NCBI GenBank assembly: GCA_018267135.1
Contig: JAFDZA010000026.1
Span: 1-64,000, forward strand
Length of the DNA stretch: 64,000 bases
Source of the DNA: Bacteroidota bacterium
Lineage (GTDB): Bacteria > Bacteroidota > Bacteroidia > Cytophagales > Cyclobacteriaceae
Direction: 5' to 3'
Below are positions 52,612-61,323 of the stretch, piece after piece (within the stretch, counting starts at the first letter, position 1; every line of letters starts with the position of its first letter). The position numbers and the translations under genes are program-made. The notes beneath the pieces are model-generated. The model searched no databases and had not been told where the DNA came from. It was given only the letters and a program-made list of their open reading frames with translations.

Positions 52612-53556
52612 TTAGTGCCTGTAACGAGGTGTGCGTACAATTTTCTTGCCGGCTCCCGGGCTTGTGGGCAACTCGTACATTAACATAAACTCATGCGAGG
52701 TAGGCTGCTTGGCTGCCTGATTTTTAATAATATAATCCAGCGAATAGCCCAACTTCATTGATTTGTCTTTTAAAAAGCTGTAGCCCAGCATTAAGATGGC
52801 CGCATCTCCCTGCCGAAACGAAAGCCCCCCCCACATGGTATCTTTCAGGTAAGCAATAGCGCTAACGTTGGTAGTGGTTTTAACAAAATCGCTTTGCACC
52901 AGCGTGGTGAACAAAAATTTTAAATCGAAGTTTACTTCATGTGTATAACCGGCTGTAAAGTAGGAGTGCGTTTGGAGTGAGCTACTGATGCCGGTGCCAA
53001 AATTGAAGGAGCCTCTGGTGAGGTGATTAAATCCTAAACCGGCATAAAATTTTTCTTTCCGCCAAAAGGCACCAACGGCCATATCGGGTCTTATTTGTGT
53101 AAGCGATCCTTTATTTTCAAACGACTCAGGGTCTACCGATCGATAAAAATTAGAATTAATAGTTTGCGAAATAATCCCGGCTCGCACACCCACGCTGAGT
53201 TTACTGTTCTTTATTCCTAAATGATAGGCATAGGATGCTTGCGCTTCCAAATTGTTGAAGTTGGCCAGATTATCATGCACAATGTAACTACCGAAGCCAC
53301 TGTTTAGTTTGTAAATGGGGGTTGTAAACGTAATTAACTGGGTGGTGGGCGCGCCTCCGTCTCCATAGGTTGGGGCATAGCCCATCCACTGGCTTCGGTG
53401 AAGAGCCGTCATTTTAGTGACTCCCTCTACTCCGGAAAACCCGGGGTTGTAATACAGGTTGTTAAACATGTATTGCGTAAACTGCGGATCTTGCTGTGCA
53501 AAAGTGAAGGTTGCTTTTGCCAGTATAACGATACACGCTAAAAATAGCTTTCGCAT
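52612..53556 (-). CDS. Type IX secretion system outer-membrane protein of the PorP/SprF family
   Basis: 314 residues. It has a signal peptide (MRKLFLACIVILAKATFTFAQ) and then the family hallmark QDPQFTQYMFNNLYYNPGFSG, and barrel strands ending LMYELPTSPGAGKKIVRTP. Members pair with a secreted partner or with the type IX machinery. Being directly in front of gldKLMN makes it the likely core PorP. A 7-bp inverted repeat lies about 50 nt upstream. Confidence 0.93.
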   Translation of the reverse strand: MRKLFLACIVILAKATFTFAQQDPQFTQYMFNNLYYNPGFSGVEGVTKMTALHRSQWMGYAPTYGDGGAPTTQLITFTTPIYKLNSGFGSYIVHDNLANFNNLEAQASYAYHLGIKNSKLSVGVRAGIISQTINSNFYRSVDPESFENKGSLTQIRPDMAVGAFWRKEKFYAGLGFNHLTRGSFNFGTGISSSLQTHSYFTAGYTHEVNFDLKFLFTTLVQSDFVKTTTNVSAIAYLKDTMWGGLSFRQGDAAILMLGYSFLKDKSMKLGYSLDYIIKNQAAKQPTSHEFMLMYELPTSPGAGKKIVRTPRYRH

Positions 53557-53601
53557 AGTTTTTTGAAAAATACAGGGTTTAAAGTTAGGCTATTTATTTT
53601 A

Positions 53602-53630
53602 ACACTTTTATCAAAATGTAATTAAAGTGT
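53602..53630. repeat. Inverted repeat upstream of the PorP-like gene
   Basis: ACACTTT (53602-53608) and AAAGTGT (53624-53630) face each other across 15 nt in the AT-rich space between hemD and the PorP-like gene. The position suits an operator for the type IX block. Its function is not shown. Confidence 0.35.
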
Positions 53631-53671
53631 AATAAAATCCTATTTCGGGTAAAAACGTAACCCTGAACCAG

Positions 53672-54448
53672 TTATTTAATGCCGTTGACTTTCTTAATAT
53701 ACAACTCGAGGGCGCCAGCCATAGAGGGGGCATTGGGCAGAGGAGCTTCTATATCGAGGATAAAGCCATTGTCTTTTACTGCTTTAGAGGTAGTGGGACC
53801 AAAAGCAGCCAATCTTGTATTGTTTTGTTTAAAATCCGGGAAATTAACCATTAAAGAGTTTACTCCGGAGGGGCTGAAAAAGGTAATTACATCGTAAAAA
53901 ACATTCTTCAGGTCAGAGAGGTTGGCGGCTACTGTGCGGTTAATAACGGCCTCGGTGTAAGTGAATCCGTTCTCTTTCAAAAAATCGGGAATATCGTTTT
54001 TACGGATATCGGAACAGGGATACAGAAATTTTTCGTTCTTGTGTTTCTTCAATATTTCTAACAAGTCTTTCGTGTCTTTCAGTCCGGTAAAGATTTTTCT
54101 TTTCCGTATCACGATATATTTCTGAAGATAGTTAGATGTCTGGTCTGAAATACAGAAGTATCTCATCTCGGCCGGCATTTCAATTTTCAGCTCACGGCAT
54201 AAAATAAAAAAATGATCTACCGCATTGCGGCTGGTAAAGATGATAGCCGTATGCTGCAAAATTTCTACCCGCTGTTTGCGAAATTCTTTCGCCCCAACCG
54301 GTTCTACCTGAATGAACGGCCTGAAATCAATCTTCACGTTAAACTTTTCAGCCAACTTTAGATAGGGGGAATTAAGGTCGGTGGGAGCTTCTTGGGTGAC
54401 TAAGATGCTTTTTACCTTGCGCATCCGGTCAGTAGTTGTTTCAGTCAT
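53672..54448 (-). CDS. hemD: Uroporphyrinogen-III synthase
   Basis: 258 residues. TAIIFTSRNAVDHFFIL is the usual N-terminal domain motif and VITFFSPSGVNSLMVNF the C-terminal one; AAFGPTTSKAVKDNGF is the late signature. The two-domain HemD cyclises hydroxymethylbilane to uroporphyrinogen III in tetrapyrrole synthesis. It is 24 nt after the DUF4271 gene. hemW lies divergently just beyond, so heme-related genes flank this spot. Confidence 0.9.
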   Translation of the reverse strand: MTETTTDRMRKVKSILVTQEAPTDLNSPYLKLAEKFNVKIDFRPFIQVEPVGAKEFRKQRVEILQHTAIIFTSRNAVDHFFILCRELKIEMPAEMRYFCISDQTSNYLQKYIVIRKRKIFTGLKDTKDLLEILKKHKNEKFLYPCSDIRKNDIPDFLKENGFTYTEAVINRTVAANLSDLKNVFYDVITFFSPSGVNSLMVNFPDFKQNNTRLAAFGPTTSKAVKDNGFILDIEAPLPNAPSMAGALELYIKKVNGIK

Positions 54449-54472
54449 ATCAGCACGTAGCGGGTTCAGGAC

Positions 54473-55552
54473 TTAAAACAATAACACTTTAATTAAAATC
54501 ATCAAAGGGAAAATTTCCGTGGTGCAAAGGTAAAAAAATAAATGGAATGTGCTGAACGGGGCGCGTCTCAATAATTTTAAAAAAATAATGATCGCTCCGG
54601 CCAGCAGCAGAAGGCACCCGAAGTATAACAAGCCAGCATAGTTTACTTTGATGCCCAAGGCAAAACCCAATAACCCCATTACAGCAAAGGAGAGGAGAGA
54701 AACCAGCAGTATGCGCACCGAATTAAAAAACTGAAGCCCGGCCATGTCGCGACACGAAAAAATGCGGGCAACCATTATATCTATAAATAGTTTTAAAAAT
54801 AATAAACTCAATATTAAAAGCGACAGAGACAGCCATACCTTCAGGTACGGCAAAAAGGCATCCGTTCCCAGGTATTTTAGTTGTTCTAGCAAAGAAGAAT
54901 GATGTGCTGTGGTAATCAGTGCCTGCGAAGCCAGCAAGCTGCAAAAGAAATAAATGAGCAAGTTGACACTCGATGTAATGCGCAAAAGGTTAGGGCTTTC
55001 GTCCTGGCCCATAAAATAAAATAATTTGGTTACATTAAGATAATCCCACGTCAGCTGGGGGTTTGTTTTTAATAGAGCGGTAAAGAAAATCAGCAAACAC
55101 AAGGTGGAGAATATCAGAAAATCTGAAAAGGCAGAAGAGGGGCGGAGTAAATTGTGCCCATTGCCTTCGCGCTCTTTTGAAACAAGGGCTGTAGAAAGAG
55201 TTAGAATTTTTTTAGGATGAAACAGGCTGACAAACAAGGTGTTCATTCCCGCCTGCCTTAAACTGTCGCAACTTAGCGCAACGTGGGTAGTTTGGGTTAT
55301 CAATTTAGAGTTAAGGAAAAGATAAACGGGCTTGTTACTTTGAATTAAAAGGGATTGCCCTTCTGTTTCGAGCAAAGTTACTGTGAAATGAATTTCTCTG
55401 CCGGGCTGCCCGATAGCCGGAATTAATTTTCCATCCTGAACTATTTTCCAGTCCGGGGTTAAATCTTTTACAACATACGTTTTGTTCCCGTTTTGTGCAT
55501 GAGCCGCACTAATCAGAAACAGAAGCCAAAAAAAATGAAGAGTCTTTACCAC
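54473..55552 (-). CDS. DUF4271 family membrane protein
   Basis: 359 residues from a GTG start, which sits 7 nt after a perfect -7 box. A signal peptide-like segment (LHFFWLLFLISAAHAQ) is followed by a soluble region of ~120 residues and then six or so membrane helices (LLIYFFCSLLASQALI, LSLSLLILSLLFLKLFIDI, LLVSLLSFAVMGLLGFALG). The DUF4271 family is typical of Bacteroidota and is often next to hemD. Function is unknown; a link to tetrapyrrole or envelope processes is only suggested by the neighbour. Confidence 0.82.
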   Translation of the reverse strand: MVKTLHFFWLLFLISAAHAQNGNKTYVVKDLTPDWKIVQDGKLIPAIGQPGREIHFTVTLLETEGQSLLIQSNKPVYLFLNSKLITQTTHVALSCDSLRQAGMNTLFVSLFHPKKILTLSTALVSKEREGNGHNLLRPSSAFSDFLIFSTLCLLIFFTALLKTNPQLTWDYLNVTKLFYFMGQDESPNLLRITSSVNLLIYFFCSLLASQALITTAHHSSLLEQLKYLGTDAFLPYLKVWLSLSLLILSLLFLKLFIDIMVARIFSCRDMAGLQFFNSVRILLVSLLSFAVMGLLGFALGIKVNYAGLLYFGCLLLLAGAIIIFLKLLRRAPFSTFHLFFYLCTTEIFPLMILIKVLLF

Positions 55553-55559
55553 AGAGCGT

Positions 55560-55567
55560 CAAAGTTA
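55560..55567 (-). promoter_or_regulatory. -7 promoter element before the DUF4271 gene
   Basis: On the minus strand TAACTTTG matches TAnnTTTG exactly, 7 nt before the GTG start at 55552. A TTG lies about 15 nt further upstream, slightly closer than normal for a -33 element. The divergent hemW promoter must overlap this region. Confidence 0.45.
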
Positions 55568-55604
55568 TTGATAAAACTTATTCAATTTTGTGCCTTGTTA
55601 ATGT

Positions 55605-56735
55605 ATGGCCGGAATTTATATCCACATTCCTTTTTGCAAACAAGCTTGTCACTATTGCGACTTTCATTTTTCAACCCAACTCGACAGCAAGCCCCGGTTG
55701 GTTGATGCCGTCTGTCGTGAATTGATTTTGCAAAAAGATTATTTAGCGGGAGATCTCATTGAAACTATTTATTTCGGTGGAGGCACCCCCTCCTTATTAA
55801 ACGAAGGGGAATTACGCTCAATCCTAGATACGCTTTATTCTAATTTCAACATGGCCCACGCTCCTGAGATTACCCTTGAAGCAAACCCCGATGATTTGTC
55901 GCTTGCTACTCTTTCACAACTAAAAGCATCCGGCATTAACCGGCTAAGCATCGGCATACAATCTTTTGATGATTCAGTTTTAAAATTTTTAAACCGGTCG
56001 CATTCTTCTTCCGATGCCTTCGATTCTTTTTATAGTGCCCGGCAACTTGGCTTTAACAACATCAGCATTGATTTAATTTTTGCCATTCCGGGGCAAAGCC
56101 ATGAACAATGGACGAAGAATATTTACCGGGCCCTTACGCTGGCCCCAGCACATATTTCCTGCTACGCGCTTACCATTGAAGAAAAAACTGTTTTTGGCAA
56201 CTGGCATAAGAAGGGAAAGCTTCTACCCGAAACTGATGAGGTGGCGGCTACCCAAATGGAAACGATGATGAAACTGCTTGACTCGGCCGGTTATGAACAA
56301 TATGAAATTTCCAATTTTGCTATACCTGGTTTTTATTCGCAGCACAACAGCCACTATTGGAAACAAAAAAAATATCTTGGTGTCGGGCCGGGTGCCCACT
56401 CGTATAACCTTGCTTCCCGGCAGTTTAACCGGCCTAACAACTGGTTCTATATTAAATCTATAAACGAAGGAATCATACCATTTGAGATAGAAACCCTGAC
56501 AAGGGCAAATAAAATTAATGAATATATCATGACCTCGCTGCGCATGATCTCCGGCTGTAATGTAGATTTTTTAAAATCAAATTATCAATTTGATCTTCTT
56601 GCCAAGTCCCCACACAAACTAAATGCGTTTGTCAATAATCAATTATTATATCTTGCCCACGGGCATTTGGTGCTTACCCCAAAAGGGAAATTAATGGCCG
56701 ATAAAATTGCCGTTGATTTGTTTGTGGAAGAATAA
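55605..56735 (+). CDS. hemW: HemW-like radical SAM protein (heme chaperone)
   Basis: 376 residues. GIYIHIPFCKQACHYCDFHF carries the CxxxCxxC cluster (Cys11, Cys15, Cys18), and Phe20 follows in the HemW manner. YFGGGTPSLL and SIGIQSFDD are radical SAM motifs, and LGVGPGAHSY the late HemW signature. HemW binds heme and a 4Fe-4S cluster and inserts heme into respiratory proteins; it was long misannotated as an oxygen-independent coproporphyrinogen oxidase, which carries a different Cys pattern. Confidence 0.93.
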   Translation: MAGIYIHIPFCKQACHYCDFHFSTQLDSKPRLVDAVCRELILQKDYLAGDLIETIYFGGGTPSLLNEGELRSILDTLYSNFNMAHAPEITLEANPDDLSLATLSQLKASGINRLSIGIQSFDDSVLKFLNRSHSSSDAFDSFYSARQLGFNNISIDLIFAIPGQSHEQWTKNIYRALTLAPAHISCYALTIEEKTVFGNWHKKGKLLPETDEVAATQMETMMKLLDSAGYEQYEISNFAIPGFYSQHNSHYWKQKKYLGVGPGAHSYNLASRQFNRPNNWFYIKSINEGIIPFEIETLTRANKINEYIMTSLRMISGCNVDFLKSNYQFDLLAKSPHKLNAFVNNQLLYLAHGHLVLTPKGKLMADKIAVDLFVEE

Positions 56736-56749
56736 TTTTAATTTTGACT

Positions 56750-57115
56750 ATGACCGAAGAAGAAAAAAAGGTGTACATGCTGCTGAAAGCCGTTATCTTT
56801 CACTATCATGGGTTAGATGAAGCCGAAAAACAAGATTTGGAACATACCTCAAAACAATTAGAGGCGGATGCAGCCCTTGGCTGGGCGCTAGATTTTATTG
56901 GCAAAGATTACATTACCGCCTTTGAGCGAGCCCGTGTTTACCTCAATGATATCATTGGCGATTACCCACGGCAAAAGCGCGCTGAATTAATTAATATGGT
57001 GTGGGATGCCAACAACATAAAAGGCTATGTTACCGAAATGGAGGCTACGGCCATGCTTAAACTGGCTAAAGACTGGGGGGTGGAAAAAGAGTTGATTGCG
57101 CTGGTGCTGCAATAG
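56750..57115 (+). CDS. TerB-like hypothetical protein
   Basis: 121 residues from the ATG at 56750 (a TTG two codons earlier is possible). It is fully helical, with EEEKKVYMLLKAVIFHYHGLDEAEKQ and MEATAMLKLAKDWGVEKELIALVLQ resembling the TerB/tellurite-resistance-type helical fold, but no diagnostic metal-binding residues were identified. It lies 14 nt after hemW and is convergent with the WG-repeat gene. Confidence 0.65.
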   Translation: MTEEEKKVYMLLKAVIFHYHGLDEAEKQDLEHTSKQLEADAALGWALDFIGKDYITAFERARVYLNDIIGDYPRQKRAELINMVWDANNIKGYVTEMEATAMLKLAKDWGVEKELIALVLQ

Positions 57116-59212
57116 TTACTCTACGTCTATTTCTTTCCACGCTGATTTTTTTTCAGCTAAAAATAATTTCGTTTCGGTATGGCAAACAAGGTTGTCGTAC
57201 ATCATAGGAATCAGGTTAACGCCCTTCTCTGAAACCGTACCCCATTTTCCACCGGCACAGACAATTATTGTGCCGTTGCCAACTTCTTGCAAAAAATCAA
57301 ACCGAGGTTCTATTAACACTTCCCCGGTAACATTAGCCAATCCTTTTTTTTCGTCTGCCACAATTACCATCTTATTATTTAGTTTTCGCTCAATGCGTTC
57401 ATATCGAAAAGGTAATATGATTTTTCCATCGCGGTTGATCACTCCTTTTTTTTGATTGTGTGAAACGATGGCTACTCCATTGTAGAATCGGGCAGGTTCA
57501 TCATAGTTTGGATTAACTGCTATACGATCTTCGGTATTGACAAATCCCCATTTGCCGATCAGCTTCACGGCAGCCAGCCCTTCATGAAATTCATCAATAC
57601 TATCGTAGCGGTTGGCAATGCGCAGTTTCCCGTTTTCATCAATAAACCCAAAACGTCCGTCTTTTTTAAAACCCTGAAGTCCTTCGCTTTCTTTAAAATA
57701 GAAATCGGCCGACCTTGGTAATTCAACTGGCTGAACCCATTGGCCGGTGTAGTCTATTTTCTTCTCGCGGCCGTCAGAAAATTTCTCTACAAAAAAATCG
57801 GATTCAAATTTTAATGGATTGGGCGTAAAATAAATCAGCGATCCGGAAAATGATTTGATCAGAAAATTTTCTGATTCCTTTTGTAAATAAATATCCGAAC
57901 GAATCAGCTGCAGCGGCCGGGCCTGCGGGGGCACCAACCAATCTTCTTTTGTATTAACCACACCATACTGGCCTTTAAATTTGACCGACCAGTTTTCGCC
58001 TCTATTTTCTTTCAGCGAATCAAACACACAGTGAAGAATTTCTTTTCCATTGGCCCCCAGCAACCCCCAGTAGCCTGCGCTTTGGGCCGGGTACGCATTT
58101 GGGGTAGTGGCGTTTATTTGTTGATAGTATCTTTCGCTGATAATTTTGCCTTGATTATTACACAATTGCCAGCCGATTCCTTTCGTAAATATTTTCAGCG
58201 TAGTTCCCAACAGTTTAATGGAATCGTATAAAAACGGAATGATGGTTTTCGATTTATCTATCACCCCGTACTTTCCATTTTGTTTGGCAATAAACTGATC
58301 GGATAAAACCGGCTGCAACGCCTCATATTGCATACCAAGGGGCTCGCTCCAATCCGGCTCTAACAAACCCCAGTATAGACCACGCTTAATTAAAAAATCT
58401 TTTCCGGCCGGCTGCAATTCATCTGCCTGAATTATTTTTTTTATTTCATTTTTTTCATCTATACAAAGCCATTGCGATGGCAACCGCACCTTCACTTTTC
58501 CGGCTGACCTAATCTCTATAGATGAATATTTTATTTCTGTTTTGAAGGTCCCTTCCCGGTCTATCAGCCCCTGTAAATTACGCTGGTAAACAATGGCATA
58601 GTTTTTATAAAATGGAGAGATACTGTCAATCAAAAAATCGGTTATGTTTTTCCCCTCCTCCGAAAAAAGGGCAATTTTTTCCTGCTCATTTTCTACAGCA
58701 TAGCGCAGGGTGCCCAAAGGTAAAATGCTTTTATAACGAAGCGGTATAATGATACGATTTGCCAGATCTACTAACCCAAATTGATAACGGGCGTTGCTCA
58801 GAATAAAAACAATGGCGCGAAGCCCATGTAAACTGACGCCATCGTAGATGAAAGGTATCTTTATTTCTCCTGCCAGATTAATGCAGCCCGACTTAACATG
58901 CACCGCATCTGTTTTTTTTCGTCCTATCAGGTAATCTCCGGAAGCATAGACAAGCGATTCAAATTCAGGGGCAGCCACGATCGGCTTTTTTAAATTGATT
59001 ATGCCCCATAACCCGTTTTGCCGGTATCCGGTAACATCGCCCACTACAGAAAAGCTGCCGTCTGACCAACCTAAAGCATCAAACTTAGGCGGGAGCACAA
59101 TAACCCCTTTTGAATCTTTGATTCCCACCTTTCCGTTCTCTTCAAAGGTTTGGTAATCGGTTGCCCCGCTCATCAGCGGCCAAAGCAGCATACCCAATAG
59201 CAACGACTTCAT
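57116..59212 (-). CDS. WG-repeat-containing secreted protein
   Basis: About 698 residues from the ATG at 59212. This start gives a signal peptide (MKSLLLGMLLWPLMSGATDY) and follows a perfect -7 box. A longer frame exists upstream but would read into the divergent gene's start. WG repeats recur through the protein (NGLWGIINLKKPIV, NGKYGVIDKSKTIIPFLYDS, IGKWGFVNTEDRIAVNPNY, QKKGVINRDGKIILPFRYE). Such beta-rich repeats occur in exported Bacteroidota proteins; the role is unknown. Confidence 0.85.
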   Translation of the reverse strand: MKSLLLGMLLWPLMSGATDYQTFEENGKVGIKDSKGVIVLPPKFDALGWSDGSFSVVGDVTGYRQNGLWGIINLKKPIVAAPEFESLVYASGDYLIGRKKTDAVHVKSGCINLAGEIKIPFIYDGVSLHGLRAIVFILSNARYQFGLVDLANRIIIPLRYKSILPLGTLRYAVENEQEKIALFSEEGKNITDFLIDSISPFYKNYAIVYQRNLQGLIDREGTFKTEIKYSSIEIRSAGKVKVRLPSQWLCIDEKNEIKKIIQADELQPAGKDFLIKRGLYWGLLEPDWSEPLGMQYEALQPVLSDQFIAKQNGKYGVIDKSKTIIPFLYDSIKLLGTTLKIFTKGIGWQLCNNQGKIISERYYQQINATTPNAYPAQSAGYWGLLGANGKEILHCVFDSLKENRGENWSVKFKGQYGVVNTKEDWLVPPQARPLQLIRSDIYLQKESENFLIKSFSGSLIYFTPNPLKFESDFFVEKFSDGREKKIDYTGQWVQPVELPRSADFYFKESEGLQGFKKDGRFGFIDENGKLRIANRYDSIDEFHEGLAAVKLIGKWGFVNTEDRIAVNPNYDEPARFYNGVAIVSHNQKKGVINRDGKIILPFRYERIERKLNNKMVIVADEKKGLANVTGEVLIEPRFDFLQEVGNGTIIVCAGGKWGTVSEKGVNLIPMMYDNLVCHTETKLFLAEKKSAWKEIDVE

Positions 59213-59216
59213 ACTG

Positions 59217-59224
59217 CAAATGTA
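59217..59224 (-). promoter_or_regulatory. -7 promoter element 4 nt before the WG-repeat gene
   Basis: On the minus strand TACATTTG (exact TAnnTTTG) is followed by CAGT and then the ATG. It supports the shorter start and predicts a leaderless or near-leaderless message. Confidence 0.5.
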
Positions 59225-59291
59225 GTTTTCTTTAATAAGGTGAATGGAATTTTTCAGACCTTTGTTGGGTTGTTTAACTAACTGATAGCCC

Positions 59292-60671
59292 ATGTACATC
59301 GAACAACTTTACACCAACTGTTTGGCCGAAGCCGCCTACTATATTGAATCGGAGGGCGAAGCGGCCGTAATCGACCCCATCCGCGAAACCGAACCCTATA
59401 CTGACTTGGCTCAAAAAAGAGGAGCTAAAATCAAGTATATTTTTGAAACCCATTTCCATGCCGACTTTGTAAGTGGTCACATTGATTTGGCTAAAAAGAC
59501 AGGTGCCCAAATCATCTACGGGCCCATGGCCGAAACAAGTTATAAAACCCACAACGCTACCGATGGAGAAATTTTTACGCTGGGCCAATTAAAAATCAAA
59601 GCGCTGCATACTCCGGGCCATACTCCGGAGTCAACCTGCTATTTACTATTCGCAAAAGATGGAAAAGAACATGCTGTTTTTACAGGCGACACGTTGTTTG
59701 TGGGCGATGTGGGCCGGCCCGATTTATTGGATGGGAAAATTAGCCGCGAAGAATTGGCCAGCATGCTTTACGATTCGCTCAATAAAAAAATTAAAACACT
59801 AGCCGATGAGGTGATCGTTTACCCGGGGCACGGGCCGGGTTCGGCCTGCGGAAAAAACATAGGAAAAGAAACCTACTCTACCATTGGCGAGCAGAAAAAA
59901 TTCAATTACGCCATGAAGGCCACTTCGCGCGATCAGTTTGTAAAAGAAGTAACCGATGGCATTTTGCCCCCACCCTCTTATTTTTTTGAAGATGCCCGCA
60001 TCAACAAAACCGGCTACGATCCGGTGGACGAAGTAGTGAAACGAAATCTGCAGGCGCTAACGGCCGGGCAATTTGCGGAAGCCGTAAAAAATGGGTTGCT
60101 CATTTTAGATACCCGAAGTGCCGATGATTTCGAAAAAGGTTTTATTCCCGGCTCAATCAACATAGGCTTAAACGGACAGTTTGCTGTTTGGGTCGGCACA
60201 TTGATTGACATTCATCAGCAAATTATTATAGTTACTGATGAAGGAAAAGAACATGAAACTGTTTTGCGTTTGGCTCGTGTTGGTTTTGAAAATGTATCAG
60301 GCTATTTGCAGGGTGGAATAAAATCATGGAAAAGCAACTTGGATTCTGTTCGCACCATTCAACCCCATGAAATGAAAGCCGAAATGAGCCGTGGGGGAAA
60401 AGTGATTGATGTACGCAAACCAAGCGAATGGAATGTAGCGCACGTAAAGGGGGCTACGCTTTTGCCATTGGCCGATCTGGCCAAGCATCTTTTGCACTTA
60501 GATAAATCAAGCCCTTATCTCGTTCATTGCGGGGGTGGGTATCGTTCGATGGTGGCCATTTCATTGATGAAGAAAAATGGGTTTACTCATTTAACTAATA
60601 TTTACGGTGGGTTTGGTGCCATGCAAAACGCAGGGCTAGAAATAACCACCGATAACGAGGTACTTGCTTAA
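59292..60671 (+). CDS. MBL-fold persulfide dioxygenase-like protein with two rhodanese domains
   Basis: 459 residues in three parts. The MBL domain (1-~245) has THFHADFVSGH (His54, His56, Asp58, His63), HTPGHTPES, TGDTLFVGDVGRPD and YPGHGPGSACGK, as in ETHE1-type persulfide dioxygenases. The first rhodanese (~265-350) reads DEGKEHE where a catalytic Cys would sit, so it is inactive-looking. The second (~362-455) keeps Cys413 in HCGGGYRS. This CstB-like order suggests oxidation of persulfides coupled to sulfur transfer. tpx follows by 54 nt. Confidence 0.88.
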   Translation: MYIEQLYTNCLAEAAYYIESEGEAAVIDPIRETEPYTDLAQKRGAKIKYIFETHFHADFVSGHIDLAKKTGAQIIYGPMAETSYKTHNATDGEIFTLGQLKIKALHTPGHTPESTCYLLFAKDGKEHAVFTGDTLFVGDVGRPDLLDGKISREELASMLYDSLNKKIKTLADEVIVYPGHGPGSACGKNIGKETYSTIGEQKKFNYAMKATSRDQFVKEVTDGILPPPSYFFEDARINKTGYDPVDEVVKRNLQALTAGQFAEAVKNGLLILDTRSADDFEKGFIPGSINIGLNGQFAVWVGTLIDIHQQIIIVTDEGKEHETVLRLARVGFENVSGYLQGGIKSWKSNLDSVRTIQPHEMKAEMSRGGKVIDVRKPSEWNVAHVKGATLLPLADLAKHLLHLDKSSPYLVHCGGGYRSMVAISLMKKNGFTHLTNIYGGFGAMQNAGLEITTDNEVLA

Positions 60672-60725
60672 GCAGGTACTATAAATATTACTCCACATAA
60701 TTCGTAACCATTCAAACTATTTCTT

Positions 60726-61226
60726 ATGACGCACGCCCAAACCAAACTCGGCCCGAACACAGCTAACCTTATAGGCCAATTGCCCCCGGTAGGAAGCACA
60801 GCTCCCGCGTTTACATTAACCGCTAACGACATGAGCAACAAATCGCTTACTGACTATGCCGGGAAAAATATTGTGCTTAACATTTTCCCCAGTGTAGATA
60901 CCAGCGTGTGTGCCGCTTCTATTCGCACGTTTAACAAACGCATCGTTTCGTTGCCCAACACGGTGGTGCTTTGTATTTCAAAAGATTTACCTTTTGCCCA
61001 AAAACGTTTTTGCGGTGCCGAGGGCATAGACAAAGTAGAAACACTTTCCGATTTCAGAGGGAGTTTTGGAAAATCGTATGGCGTTGAGCTAACCGACACT
61101 TCATTTGCCGGATTGTTTGCCCGTGCTGTAGTGGTGATTGATGCCTCCGGAAAAATAAAATATACCCAGCTTGTGCCGCAAATTGGTGAAGAGCCCAACT
61201 ATGATGCAGCTCTAAAGGCTATTTAA
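60726..61226 (+). CDS. tpx: Thiol peroxidase
   Basis: 166 residues. FPSVDTSVCAASIRTFN holds the peroxidatic Cys62 and KRFCGAEG the resolving Cys96, the spacing expected for atypical 2-Cys Tpx. The protein reduces H2O2 and alkyl hydroperoxides using thioredoxin. It follows the persulfide dioxygenase-like gene, consistent with a thiol/sulfur stress theme. Confidence 0.95.
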   Translation: MTHAQTKLGPNTANLIGQLPPVGSTAPAFTLTANDMSNKSLTDYAGKNIVLNIFPSVDTSVCAASIRTFNKRIVSLPNTVVLCISKDLPFAQKRFCGAEGIDKVETLSDFRGSFGKSYGVELTDTSFAGLFARAVVVIDASGKIKYTQLVPQIGEEPNYDAALKAI

Positions 61227-61323
61227 CATTAGGCTTTGATATAGGCCTCCTCTTTTCCCCGCAAAAGGCTTTTGTTTTGCCGTATCTTTTCTTTCAGCTA
61301 AATTTATTTTCTAAAAAAATAGA

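Noticed and set aside
61227..61323. Terminator after tpx
   Set aside because: A weak CTTTT/AAAAG stem with scattered Ts is present, but the stem is too short and AT-rich to call.
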